Shown here: piece by piece, positions 1 through 11,500 of the stretch
Layout of the letters: each line of letters opens with the position of its first letter
Numbering within the stretch: the first letter of the stretch is position 1
Origin: Hyalella azteca
Taxonomy: Eukaryota > Arthropoda > Malacostraca > Amphipoda > Hyalellidae
Reading direction: 5' to 3'
NCBI RefSeq assembly: GCF_000764305.2
Contig: NW_025937992.1
Span: forward strand, 282,358 to 346,357
DNA: 64,000 bases
The notes under the pieces: generated by a model
Told to the model about the DNA's origin: nothing
Databases searched by the model: none
Seen by the model: the letters and a program-made list of their open reading frames with translations, nothing else
Program-made: the position numbers and the translations under genes

Positions 1-831
1 TAATTAATAAATCATTGCGTACAATATTTCGGGTTAGGTATGATGAAAACCATATCGCATTGACTCGTACTAGTATACGTGTGTTATATAAACAGTCGAA
101 AATTCAATAACTTGATGATATGTACAAATTTCAGCTTTTAAAATTCATGGATAGGGCACTTTTCCACGATGAACGTCTTTTTAATTCTGCATTCGCCTCT
201 CTTGTTCCTCAACATTCCCATAAAACCAGGGGCATGCGTTTTAACTTACCCCCGGTTCGGTTAGAAATTGAAAGAAACGGTACTGTTTTTAATTGTGCAA
301 AATATTTTAATGAATTGCCTGATGAGTTTAAAATAGATTGTTCTAAATTCATTTTAAAAACCAAATTCCGCGATTTTATTCTTACCCAGTATTAATTTGA
401 CTTCGATTATCATGTACGATTTTATTAATTGCCTTTCTTAATAAGATCTTTGATAAGTATTCTTGTGTAAGTCAACATTGTTTTGACTTTTCGTCTTAGT
501 TGTATCTGTCTTTTAGGTATTAGGTTGTTATTGGCTTTGTTATATTCATTTTTAGTCGCCAAGTTGCTTGTTCTCATATCAGTTTTATTAAGGGTTAGTT
601 TATAAGGATCTTTTTACTTTAGGCACTTTCTGTTTCCTATTGACTTATCTCAGTATCATTATGTTATATTGTTCTATTGAGAGTAATTTCGCCTATGTCG
701 CCTGTGAAGCTTTTTAGCTTATATAGGCATTCACAAGGAAGCAATTTGTATTTTTTTTTCTTCAAAATTTTATGGTCTCTTGTTATGTATATTTTCGTGT
801 GCTCCTCTGTGAATAAAGAATAAAGAAGAAT
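1..831 (+). mobile_element. 5'-truncated non-LTR retrotransposon (LINE), 3' end only
   Basis: The window opens inside the last part of a reverse-transcriptase ORF (see 3-395). About 430 bp of AT-rich non-coding sequence follow, ending in a short A-rich tail with repeated AATAAAG units near 812-830. A coding C-terminus, then a 3' UTR, then a short terminal repeat is the usual 3' end of CR1/jockey/I-type LINEs, which commonly insert as 5'-truncated copies. The true 5' end may lie outside the window. The 3' boundary is judged only from the tail, because no target-site duplication can be checked. The clade cannot be assigned by eye. Confidence 0.6.
3..395 (+). pseudogene. C-terminal fragment of LINE ORF2 (reverse transcriptase), with in-frame stop
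   Basis: Reading from base 3 gives about 130 codons interrupted once by TAA at 108-110, ending at TAA 393-395. The reading frame is the same on both sides of the stop. The peptide has the arrangement typical of the extreme C-terminus of non-LTR reverse transcriptases: a basic stretch (KSLRTIFRVRYDENH), a hydrophobic segment (KFQLLKFMDRALFHDE), then H-S-H-K-T-R, a proline-arginine stretch, the F..CAKYFNELP motif (equivalent to the usual K-hydrophobic-N-x-LP) and a final K-F-K/R-x-F-I/L. The internal stop and missing 5' part make it non-functional. Recognition rests on motif pattern, not on a search. Confidence 0.65.
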
Positions 832-1120
832 TAAGGGGAGAAATGCTCACGGACAATTATTTCTATTGTAAGAAATATATGAATTTCGCTGAAATTATTT
901 TTAAAGGACAAAAATTACAATTTGAAATTGAAAGAAAACAGCATCAACGACTGCGAATCGTCATGAAATGTTTTTTCCAATGTCTCAGATTGTACTAAAC
1001 ATTGAACTTCTCAGTTATCATAATGGAAATGTACACAACGCGCAATTTTTATAGTCGTGCAACGTTTGCCTGGCTTATTTCATCATGCAAGACACGGCAT
1101 CACTGATCAATAACCGACGA
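832..1120. other. Non-coding spacer between LINE tail and promoter candidate
   Basis: AT-rich sequence with no open frame, repeat or RNA gene that I can support. Confidence 0.4.
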
Positions 1121-1210
1121 AACGCGGACCTTCCTGAAACGTTTCATCTGAATATTGCACCATCGAAGCGTCTATAAAACTAAGGTCCGCGTTCCGAGTC
1201 TCGCATTTGA
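1121..1210 (+). promoter_or_regulatory. TATA-type core promoter candidate flanked by a 12-bp inverted repeat
   Basis: CTATAAAA lies at 1172-1179. A start site about 25-30 bp downstream would fall near 1202-1206. AACGCGGACCTT (1121-1132) and its exact reverse complement (1182-1193) bracket the TATA box, and a 10-bp palindrome GAAACGTTTC sits at 1136-1145 between them. The downstream sequence has no long ORF directly: an ATG near 1234 opens only 23 codons. It could drive a 5' UTR exon of hdc, or belong to an unrelated or dead element. This is only a candidate. Confidence 0.3.
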
Positions 1211-1485
1211 AGAATTCATTCCGTCTGCTCGCTTCATGCTTGGTGTAATTTTGTTACGAAGTGGCAGTGAAGTAATGAAAGAAAATTTAAAGCGACTATT
1301 TGTCTGAGAAGGTTTGTCTCAAACGTGAAGATTTTGCCAGCAAAAAAGATTTTTGAAGATTTTTGCCAGCGGAGCTGGTTCATTTGGACGTCTCAGTTAA
1401 AGATCAACACTAGTTTCATTGCTAATGACTTTGTACTACAGCGCAAAATTAAGATTAAACATATTTCATTTCTTGCTATTTTCAG

Positions 1486-1698
1486 TTACGAATATCAAGC
1501 AATTAATCCTCCATTCGAGTGCGTATTCATACAGAAACAATTGTGTTCGTTTGGAGGTCTTGCTCGGCATGTCGCCTCTGCTACCGGAAGAACGTTAATG
1601 TTTCAATCAATAAATCATTACCGTTTTCAAACACCAGCGCCAAGCACCGGCAGTACAGAGAATGCATGGCGGGGCCGACTGCACAAACATGAACCTCT
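1486..1698 (+). other. Possible exon of unknown gene (213 nt)
   Basis: A good acceptor (pyrimidine-rich TTTCTTGCTATTTTCAG, ending 1485) and a good donor (CTCT followed by GTGAGT at 1699) bracket 213 nt with one frame open throughout. Incoming and outgoing phase are both 2. That is the same phase as the hdc exon 1/exon 2 junction, so this could in principle splice to hdc exon 2; the in-frame ATG for such a product would be at 1599. The encoded peptide resembles nothing I recognise, so the phase match may be chance. It may equally be untranslated or not an exon. Confidence 0.25.
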
Positions 1699-4600
1699 GT
1701 GAGTACGAAAGGCGCGAAAAATGATTTGTGCTTATGAAGTCACACAACATGTTTCATTAGATAGTAGTCAATATTTCAAGTTTTTTAGATGAAATGCCTT
1801 TGATATGTTTCGTTTTTTTTAGCTTATGGTAAAAAACAAGCTTATAATGCTTGAGTGATTCAGCTTATTTTTATGATGAATGCTTGCTTCATTCACGAGT
1901 GTTTATATTGAAGCTTTGTTTCGGTGATAGTTCAATTTTTAGGAATTGAAACTTTACGGACAATATGATTTATATGATCTTATAATTTTCAATTGTTTCT
2001 GTAATATGAAGGTAGTCTCATACTTACGTTTAATAACTAACTAAAAATTAATGTTTAGTAATTTACTATACTAAATGGAATTTAGTATAACGGTCCATGA
2101 TGATCATTGCTTCAAAATTTAACAAAAGAAATTATATAGGAAACTAGAGGAATAATTACAAAATTAGAAATAACTTGGTCACCAATGATGAGAATGATTC
2201 CCAAATACTACTGGCAATAAATATTTTAGGATTAAAACAATGATGAAGGCCAAGATCGGCGCCTTCTTTTCGTACGAAGCATACAAGCTTGGACTATAAA
2301 GATGGCGTTCCTGGCTATGTTTGTGCCAGACACACATCTTCATAGTTCATCGCAAAAGCAACAACAGCTATAAATTAAGGAGCATCGATTGAACTAACTT
2401 GCATCATTTACACATGGATCGCACGCTATAATAATGCACGTGCATGCTATGCTAGTGTCAGGCATGCATCTTAATATTTCATCTTCTCTGTGTCTAATCC
2501 TGTAATCGCGGCAAATGCAATGCATAATCAAATATCTTATTGCTTTCGTTCGAGGACTAAAGGCTTCTCAAATTACAGCTTTTTTCAGCGCTCATGAGAC
2601 TAAAAACTGTAATACATGGCGTACTGTAACGACGTTTCATCTGATATTTGTCATTTTTATTTTTTGATAACATCGATTTTTACACCAGAACATTATGGTG
2701 CCGCAGTAAAATTAATGAAAATAGATATGAAAATTCACAAAGATTTGTGCGAAAATGTAACAAGCAATGCCACTATAAAACTTCTTCGTATTGTATAACA
2801 TCATCCAGATGAAAGACCTAACTATTTCGTGAAGCTTTATGAATCAAGTGCTTAGTCATTTTTAGCCCTTCTCATTCTTTCTCTTGTCAACTTATTTTTC
2901 GCCTGCTATTAAATTTAACGTGCATGCCCTCGAAGTTCGTTAGAGCCGGACGCCATGATAACTGCTTCGTAGAATAATAATGATAGTAATAATAATAAAA
3001 TAATAATAATAATAATACTATTAATACTAATAATAACAATGCTAATATTATTGATAATAATAATAATGATTTAGTATACTTTCCGTGTCGTGATATTTAC
3101 GGTGAATAGCATATGAAGTAGGCGCGACGACAATTCGTGCTCCTGCGGGGAGATGAGCGCACACTTAGAGGACGGGCGGGCACGAATCGAAATCAGAGCA
3201 ATGCTTAATTAATTTGTAAGTTAATTTATTGCATTTCAATTTATTGACTGTTTCAAACTATGAAATCGTAGTTCATTTTGTGCTATGTAAGTTGTCAGTT
3301 GTTTTTTCGTGACAAATTTAGGTGAATTGAGACGAGCCTATACAGTACAAGTTGCCACCCAATTGATAGCAAAGAAGTGCGATTTGCTTTGCTAAAATGA
3401 AAGCTTTGGATCATTTAAAATGAAATACGTCGGAGATCTTAATTGGTTTACATGCAGAGTGGATTTTAATCTCCCTGTGCAAATTAATAACGGTAAAACG
3501 ATTATTCAATCGTTCGTTTCTTTGCAATAAGAAACAATTGAACAAATCTTTGTATTCTATTTTCAGAGCAAATACAGAACACCGCGAATGATTATAGTGT
3601 AGAACTTCTAAATTGAAATGATTTTTAAAGGCTGAAGTTTTAATTCAAAATTTTCATACGATGGAGTAATTTAATGGCATCATCACTCAGAAAATTTTTT
3701 GAGTAAACTCCAATGATGTTAATTGAGTGAGGTAATGGGCGACAAAGTTAGAAATGAATATTTTAGTACGCGAAATGACTGTCATACTCTGAATACTGCT
3801 TACTATGCATAAACATTAAATTCATTAGAGATCCTTGGTAAAGATAAAGATATACCTATATGATAGATATGAATAATAGATATGAGAACTCTTCCAAGGA
3901 TCACACACCATTGATAGCACGTTTGAGAGTAGCAACTGCCCGAACAGAATACGTACTGAGCACTTACTGTAATTCTTGCCGTACCTAGCTTCGAAGACCT
4001 CGCGCTGAGACTTATCAGGTTCTCTTGGTTTCTTGTCTCGAGATCAGATATATCATGGACTATTAGTGAATTTATTGTCAAGAGAAAATTGAACAGTTCA
4101 ATTAGCTGGATTTAAAATTCAAATATATATGAAATACATCTCATAGATGTTTTCAGTTCTATAGATGTGGTGAAATTTTGGTTGATTCTTTTTTTCGTAT
4201 ACATTGCTGTGTACCATTTACATTACATGGCAAAAACTCCAATTCAAATTTTCCAAGGTTTGGATCGCAGTTCGGAACATTATGAACCTTCTGGTCGAAG
4301 TGAGGAAGAAAAATTGTTAAAACGAATATTCGCTCGATCTTATTTTACGTTCATTTTTCCATCGTCTGCCCCAAATTACGTTGATACACTGAGTTATATG
4401 ATCCCAGGAACAAATATCCGATTGAATGATAAAAAATAATTTTGAAAATCTACTTCGAATCGTAACGTTAAATCCTTTCCTTTTGTTTGAGCAGCATACA
4501 TCATCGTCCATGAGTGTAAGGAAAGTTAAAAAATTACTTCGTTTTGCACAAAAGTGAATCGTTTCCTGTGTGTGTTTGAGCAAAATGATTAAATATGAAG

Positions 4601-4790
4601 ATCAAAAAGTGACCATAGACAGTCGCTCAGATTCAAGCTTCTGTGGTATTCTCTCACAGAATTCTTTGTTCCGCGCTTGATTAAATTCTAAAGGGAAATA
4701 GATTTAGCTATAGCGAGCTCACCGCAGTCTGTATAATATTCTCAACAGGATTATTTAGTATGAAAGAGATATATTGTCAAATTATTTCAG
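1699..4790. other. Non-coding, AT-rich; low-complexity tract and one short ORF
   Basis: No confident gene. It contains the (TAA)n tract at 2972-3070. A 90-codon open stretch at 4167-4439 begins with GTG rather than ATG and encodes a hydrophobic N-terminus followed by a basic tail; no family is recognised. A weakly similar pair of about 40-bp segments (near 2312-2355 and 2448-2490) suggests an old local duplication. Confidence 0.4.
2972..3070. repeat. Imperfect (TAA)n trinucleotide tract
   Basis: About 100 bp made mainly of TAA/AAT units, interrupted by GAT, ACT and GCT variants. Simple microsatellite. Confidence 0.85.
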
Positions 4791-4805
4791 CGCCGGGAGC
4801 AGGCG
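4791..4805 (+). other. Candidate 15-nt microexon
   Basis: CGCCGGGAGCAGGCG is preceded directly by an acceptor (ATTATTTCAG) and followed directly by a consensus donor (GTAAGT at 4806-4811). The island is 13/15 G+C inside very AT-rich sequence and its length is a multiple of three. In phase 0 it would encode Arg-Arg-Glu-Gln-Ala. Neural-type microexons in animals are often 3n in length and encode charged residues. No flanking exons of a host gene are identified, so the parent gene is unknown: an upstream gene or an hdc 5' UTR are both possible. Chance occurrence is not excluded. Confidence 0.3.
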
Positions 4806-5418
4806 GTAAGTAACCCACAAAAACACCTTTCATCAAGTCTGCACAACGCTGAAACTGACACAACGACGGATGAGCAGCGGTTGATGAGAGCAGAGTTTAA
4901 ATCCACGTGGGAGCCCTAAACATGGTAGAGCCTAAATGTCACTATTTTGTGCGATAAAGAATGCTTATCACATGATTTAGCTTTATATTTCCAAATAAGG
5001 TGGCAGTTTGTTTATCCAATACGCTGGAGCTGCCAACACTATTTACTTGCTTATTATTAAATATTTTTGCTTAAGTTCGTTCTGTCAGATATGCTCTTTA
5101 AGCGCGTTTTCTAAGTACCCTGAATTACCTTGCTTGTGAGAAATTAGGACGGTTCCCGCAGTTTTTAAAATCTTCAATCTTGAAAGCATGTAAATCTCAG
5201 AAATGTGCCAAAAATAGTTAATCATGCTTGTCCATAGATGGAGCATGCGTGTGCAATGGTCCCAGCATGGCAGTATTAGTAATATTGCGAATGATTATCT
5301 GATTTAAATTGTGTATATTAATGAAATTTGTTTTAAGAGTTTCCAGAATGATGAACTTTTTTTCGTAAATATATTTAACAGTACAAAACATAATAATTCT
5401 ATGTTTCAAGTAATAGGA

Positions 5419-5590
5419 ATATTATATTATATTATATTATATTATATTATATTATATTATATTATATTATATTATATTATATTATATTATATTATATTAT
5501 ATTATATTATATTATATTATATTATATTATATTATATTATATATTATAACTTATATTATATTATATATAGCCAATTATATTATATTATAG
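5419..5590. repeat. (TATTA)n pentanucleotide microsatellite
   Basis: About 25 uninterrupted 5-bp units from 5419 to about 5543, then degenerate units to about 5590. Five is not a multiple of three, so the array is open in several frames and gives a spurious Tyr/Ile/Leu-rich ORF, which I do not call a gene. Confidence 0.95.
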
Positions 5591-7379
5591 CCGGTTGTAT
5601 TCTTGCGACGTCCACTGAGCGATAATTGATGAATTTTAAGGCAATAAGCAATTTTTTGACGCATCAGTTATTCATACCGCCTCGCATGTGATGAAACCGC
5701 ATGAAATGTACCATAGTGTGCATGTTGTACGAAATAATCTAGATGAAACCCAAAGCCCAATCCAAAGTATTCGGAAATCAAATACTTGCATTTGTGACCG
5801 TTTGTATGTGTGACCGTTTGAGCCTCAAATAGAGGCTTATTTTTCTGTGCAAAGCTGATTCTGCTTTATACAAATCCTATTGAGACTAAAATGGATATCT
5901 TACAAATAATACTACTAACTCAGCACTTCTCGGGTCACTTGATTTCTCTAGTTGGAATAGTTCAACAAGCAAAAATTGGTCGTTTTATATTTTGATTCAA
6001 TGCTTGAATCTGGCCAGGAGATACAACAATAGGCCACAAGTTTAGTGTTCGGTCGTTCAGTAGCTCATTGAGTGATAGGTTGACTGAGAGCCGCACGTCA
6101 TGCGCCTTGAAGCACAGCAGGCGTTGCTTGAAGCTATGAGACTTGCCACGTAGAGAAACACATGGCATTCCATAAATTGTTCCAACATTAATAAATTACT
6201 TTACTCTAGTCGAATTTTACTTACGCTCGATAAAATCCATGTAGTCATAATCCAGTACTCACTTCTGCAAATGTCAATAATGTATGTTGCAATACAGTGT
6301 ATAGAACCGGCTGATGTTGCAAACAGAGCGTAGCTCTAGCAACAGCGTTCCTCAACATCTTCACGCTTCATTGCTTCAGGGTTAGTTGTTCAATTTCTTT
6401 TGTTTGTCATGTGATGTTCAGAAAAAAATTCAATGTAGAAAACATATGCCGATTTTTTAGCTCAAATGAGCAGCCAAATCGAATGGAATAGGATAAAAAT
6501 TTCATCAAATCGCACTGTGTGTTTTTAAATTAATATCATGAACTACTGCAAAAGTCGTCCCTCTTTGTGTTAATATTTTCTATTAAAACCAGGCGAAATA
6601 AATATATTGAGACTTTCACGTGCAATTCGAAATAATATGCAATTACTGGAATTATGACGATGTAATGGAAATCTCTACAATGCAACTGGGAGTAACTTTG
6701 AACCGATTTAAGTTTGAAGGAGTATCTTAAGCATGAGCATGACACACGTTGCGTTGTTATGAATTATATATAAATGAATGCCTTTTGAAATAAATGGCGA
6801 ACGAGTTTGCATGAATTCAAACAACACATAAACGTTTCAGTTGGCAAGACTGACTTGGAGCTACGACACCGTGTCGGTGAGCTGCGGGGTTGCATACACA
6901 GACGCAGGCACTGCGACCGGCTCGGCCTGCATCGCCTCGCTGAGATGACTCACATGAAATCAGATATAATTTGCTAAACTACAAAGCTCATTCTAAAGCT
7001 ATAATTTTTCGTAGCAGATTTGGGTAGAACGTTGCCTAGAATATCAAGATTGAATAAGTTATCGTAAACGGAGCTACAATTAGTTATAAAATGATTTGCT
7101 CTGAGCAGATGTACTCAATAACCCGGCTTGCAAAACATCCCGGTGCCGTTAGCTTGTACACGTTTACGCACATGCTGGCTGCATGACCGTCCATTGTCTC
7201 AATTTACATATTGTCGACGTTCAGGACTATTTTCTGAGTGTCTCTTGTTTCTTTAAACTTACTTGTTTTTCTGCGTGTGTATGGGACAAACATGGGTTAT
7301 TTGAAGTATCATTTCATCTCACACTCTTCACTAAAGGTTTCATGTATTCCAACTCCACGTGTTCATGTGCGGCATTTCA
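5591..7379. other. Non-coding upstream region of hdc
   Basis: No supported gene. A GC-richer patch at about 6868-6950 stands out from AT-rich surroundings and could be regulatory, but no motif decides this. Confidence 0.4.
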
Positions 7380-7608
7380 GACCAATCACCGGAGCTGATG
7401 ATTGCATCGCCACGCCTCGCATTGCACTCAAGCGCCGGTCCCAGAGTTTGCTCCTCCTACACTGAAGTCCCGCATTGGTAGCAAAACACGGCAGCACTCC
7501 GGCACTCAGCTCAGTTGCCAGGGTGAGCGCGACTAAAGCAAGGTTATGGCTCTCTCCTGACCAGACTCCCTCCTTTGACTCCGTCGCGGATTAGACTTGT
7601 GTCTGGAA
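7380..7608 (+). promoter_or_regulatory. hdc: Probable hdc promoter / 5' UTR exon
   Basis: A GC-rich, CpG-containing stretch of about 230 bp ends in a donor-like CTGGAA followed by GTAAGG (GT at 7609-7610). A strong acceptor (TTTTTGTATTACAG, ending 7746) lies 138 nt downstream, and the next exon would then run into the hdc start codon. An arthropod initiator match, TCAGTT, occurs at 7511-7516 (A+1 at 7513); no TATA box is evident. Exact start site and intron use are inference. Confidence 0.4.
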
Positions 7609-7915
7609 GTAAGGTTCGAAAAATTGTTGTATTGACGAGTTTCTACAGATTGAGAAATTGAATTTGAACGTCTTCGCGTCGTTGATATCTACTCCGGAAT
7701 TTTTTCTAGATCTACTGCCCATTAAATCGGCGTTTTTGTATTACAGATCAAATGTTATACCTACACTAAAGTTAGCTATTGCTAAAGTTTTGTGTACGAA
7801 ACCCTGAAGAAATAGATACATACGACAGAAATAGATACATAGGACTAAAATTTTGGTCTGGACAAGGATATTCTAGTTTTGTGGTAACTTTATTGATAAT
7901 CAAGTAACTTGTGAA

Positions 7916-8559
7916 ATGGTCAAGATGCCACAGCGACAAAGACACAATACTGGTGGTGGCACTGGAGGTGCTGAGTTGCCTCTGTTGGATCCCGGTGTGA
8001 TAGAGGCGCATAATGCCGTGACTACTCGCTGTTGTATTCCTCTCTCGTCAAGTTGTATGCGAGGCTATCAACCAATTAGCATTGCCTCTCCTGTTGGAAC
8101 TGTTAAAGTTTTGTGCAACAACGAAAATTGCAGGATAGGAAGCTATATGCACAAAGAGTGCTTTCAGGCTTGGGAAAATCATGTACTGGCGTATCTTCGT
8201 TCTTGCGGCCGTGCCCGATCTTGGTCTGAAAAACAGCGTCTGCAAAACTTGTGGACAAAGCGAGGTTATGATCTTGCCTTCAGAGCCTGCTCATGCCTTT
8301 GCGGTCGAGGTCATCTCCGTAAAGATCTTGACTGGAATGCTCCTGAAGAAATTGAGGAAGACAAATCGGCTAACAAAAAGAAGAAAAAGAATCGTCAAAA
8401 TCAGAAGCCTGCGCTCGTAACCGTTGGAATCCCTCTTCCACCGGCAAACTTGAGAAACCGAGCAAATTCTCTCTCGTCAACAGGATCGTCTCCGCCATCG
8501 GATGCTCCTGTCAGTCCTCATCACCTCGTAAATTCAAGGAACGGTTTTGAGCGTGACAG
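7916..8559 (+). CDS. hdc: hdc coding exon 1 (HECA N-terminal domain)
   Basis: Encodes residues 1-214 plus two bases of codon 215. The conserved core includes VLCNNENC, YMHKECFQAWE, SCGRARSWSEKQRLQNLWTK, GYDLAFRACSCLCGRGHL and the RKDLDW end, all hallmark HECA segments with presumed metal-binding Cys and His. A KKKKK run and a Ser/Pro tail follow. Donor is CAG followed by GTGAGC (GT 8560-8561), phase 2. Reading past the donor hits TGA at once, supporting splicing there. Confidence 0.96.
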
Positions 8560-11500
8560 GTGAGCCTTTAGAATAACGAACAAAATAGTTGGTATGTATT
8601 CCTTTACTTCGAGCCTCAAATTGATGTATTGTTCTAAATTGCAGTCAAATTGAATTGTCATGATCATTCATAGGTTTTTAGATGTTGGTTGGGAATCAAG
8701 TTATCTTGAAGTCGAGTGTTTGAAGATTTTTAAAGGCATTCAGCATTTTTATCCATTGAACTGAGAACTCGGTTTCATCATACCATGTAATAAATCGTTT
8801 TTCTAACTTTGCACCTCAAAAGTACTGACTCAACCGTAGTATCATTATCATATGATATGGTGTGGCTCCAATGAGTTCTATGATAAATTGGGAATATTTT
8901 TTGTTTTACCTTAAATGACATGGCTGAAAGTTGAAAAAATCTATATACAATGATGTGGCGAGTATTTTATGGCTATATTAGTTGTTTCATCTAAATCTAA
9001 TGCATATTCGTAAATCGGTAAATGGTTGACCGTAATGCAGTAAAATGACTATTGCTTGCAAATGGCTCCTGCTTTGCGTCGTTAGTGTAAATAGAAAACT
9101 CTGCATAAGCTAATCTAATTTTTTATTTCATCACTGTTAACTGGTATGATTCCTGACATTAACTGATTTTTCTTTTCAATTGAGTTATCTGGGTTATTTG
9201 AACTCTGAATAATTTCTTTAAATCGATATAGGTATTTAAATGGTCCTAGTTCAGGCAACTCTTTTTCCTATATATAGACCAGTTGAAAAGCATGATATTT
9301 GCAACAATATATTTTAATACCTACTATACAAGTTAGTTTCATTGGTCCAGAAAATCTCTCCAAATATTGGGATTTGAGGTCGTATGATAGCAGTTTAATT
9401 GCTTACTCTGTTGGTGACTATTAAAAGTATTAAGTGTAACTAGTAATTTTAAGTTCGTGCTCAGTTTTTACTAGTATTCCGAAAAGAAATTTGCAGTCTA
9501 AAAATGAGAAGAAAACACGTCCAGCAGACAGCTGCTACCTGGTCTGTGTTGAACTTGAGGAGCTGTGCGACTAGAAAGCTGACCTTGATTTCCTAACAGG
9601 GCGTCCCGCTGCAGTTGCTCTACCGGTTTCCCCCTCCTCCCATATATGTTACGTTCATTCCATACTAAAATCAATTTATAACATCGAGCAAACTTGTTTG
9701 ATTCGTAACCTAAATTTACTATTTTCAGTTTCAAAGACAGAATTTTTCTGTATAAACCCAAATTTGAGTTCGACTGACCGTTTTAGTATATAACTGTTCG
9801 TTTTTTTTATTCACGGATCGAAAAAGGTAAGATTAGCAGCTATACGTAAAAAAGACTTACTTATACGTATTTATAATCTAGTGAATGCATGACACAAAAG
9901 CTTTCATTTTATGTAAATCTAGTTCATTGAAATTCCAATCAGGTTCATTAAAGGAGGATTTCTTGCATATGGATAATGTTGAGCGGTCTCTTGTTGCTGT
10001 ACAGACTACGTGTTGGAGTGAGCGAGCGTGTGTGTGTGAGTTTGTCCCGAGTTGAAACTGTTTATCGATCTGCGGAGGCTTGGCAACTCCATGCCGGAGC
10101 AGTTGGCCAACGTGGTAGCTCACCTAGCAATATTGAGGCTGCCTCGAACGCAGCCCGGTCATGCAGCATGGCTATAGAGTATAGACTCTTGCATCCTTCA
10201 GTTCAGCTTTGACCGCTTCTTCATGCGTCCAAAAGAACGGCTGAAGATAGTACATAGTTGAATGAGACATTTAGAATAATAGATCTTGGTAGACTATCCA
10301 GGATTCGCGTATATTTAGTGTACAATTTTAATATCCATTCATTGTTTTTTTACATCTTATGCATGATGCACTGACGTTAAGGCTAGTTTTTTCTTGCATT
10401 ACTTCCATTATACCTATTTCAAGTAGGTAACCGTTATTAAAATTAGTCTGTTAGTCGTTTTCGGCAATACAAGTATTCATTGAGATACATCGGCTTCCAA
10501 ATTCGCCTATCACGTCCTCCCATAAATTTTTCCGTTAAAATAACCGTTTTTTCATTCGATTTTTGCTGGACCACTCTTTAAACTTGTTACATGAAGGTTA
10601 ATGCTGCCATATACGCGTTGAATATCGAGTAGTTTTTCACACTTTTTAATCGCTTCATTTCTTTTTAGTTTTAGCTAATCTACTGTTTTTAAGTTTTGAA
10701 AACAATTCACATAAACTTCGGAATTTTTTTGTATCTTCAGGGAGCTTTATGCCTATGGTGTGTCCATTCTGTCCATTGTCAACATTCTTTGTGTTTCATG
10801 AAATGACAACGGTCATTTCATTAAAATTTACAACGCCCGTTTATTTATTTATCTGAATCCACTGCAATGTATCTATAACTGCCAACCAAATCATTTGCAG
10901 TGTACATTGCACGCAGTTAGGCAAGCAAAGCTGGACGAAGTAGATACGTTTAGTGGTTGGTGGCATACGCTTGAAGAACATCGGACGGCTTTAGTGCCCT
11001 CTGGGGCTATCGTAAAAGAGAATGGATATGATCGATTTAGAGATGGAGTGCTGGGTTAAGTGTGGGTTTTAAGATAGTTCACAATAGCATCGAAGCCATG
11101 AACACTCGAGACTTCCTACGATCTTCCCTTAGTGTCCTCATTTTTCGAGGGAAACCATCAGCAAACGTAGTAGCGGGAAACAGGTGAATTTCGGTAGTCG
11201 TGATGGACCTTGTTTGTAGAGTTAGGCGCGCTTACAATTGCAGGGCACAGGAGTTCCACCGAGTTTCATTGAGTTTTATTCTACTCTGAAGTGTTATTGT
11301 TGTTGAATATTTATGAAAATGGGCTTGCCATCTTTTTTAGAGTCGAGAGGAAGTACTTGGATCTGTAAAGTTCGCTACTACCAATTACTAAGGTCTTGTG
11401 TTTGCTACATCCACTACCCATTTCACTCCAATACGAAGCCATTTTCTTTGCCACCTTGTCAATGATATCCATGACGCAAAAGTCGTCCAAATTACTTCTG

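Noticed and set aside
5311..5625. 104-codon Tyr/Ile/Leu-rich ORF
   Set aside because: Translation of the (TATTA)n microsatellite.
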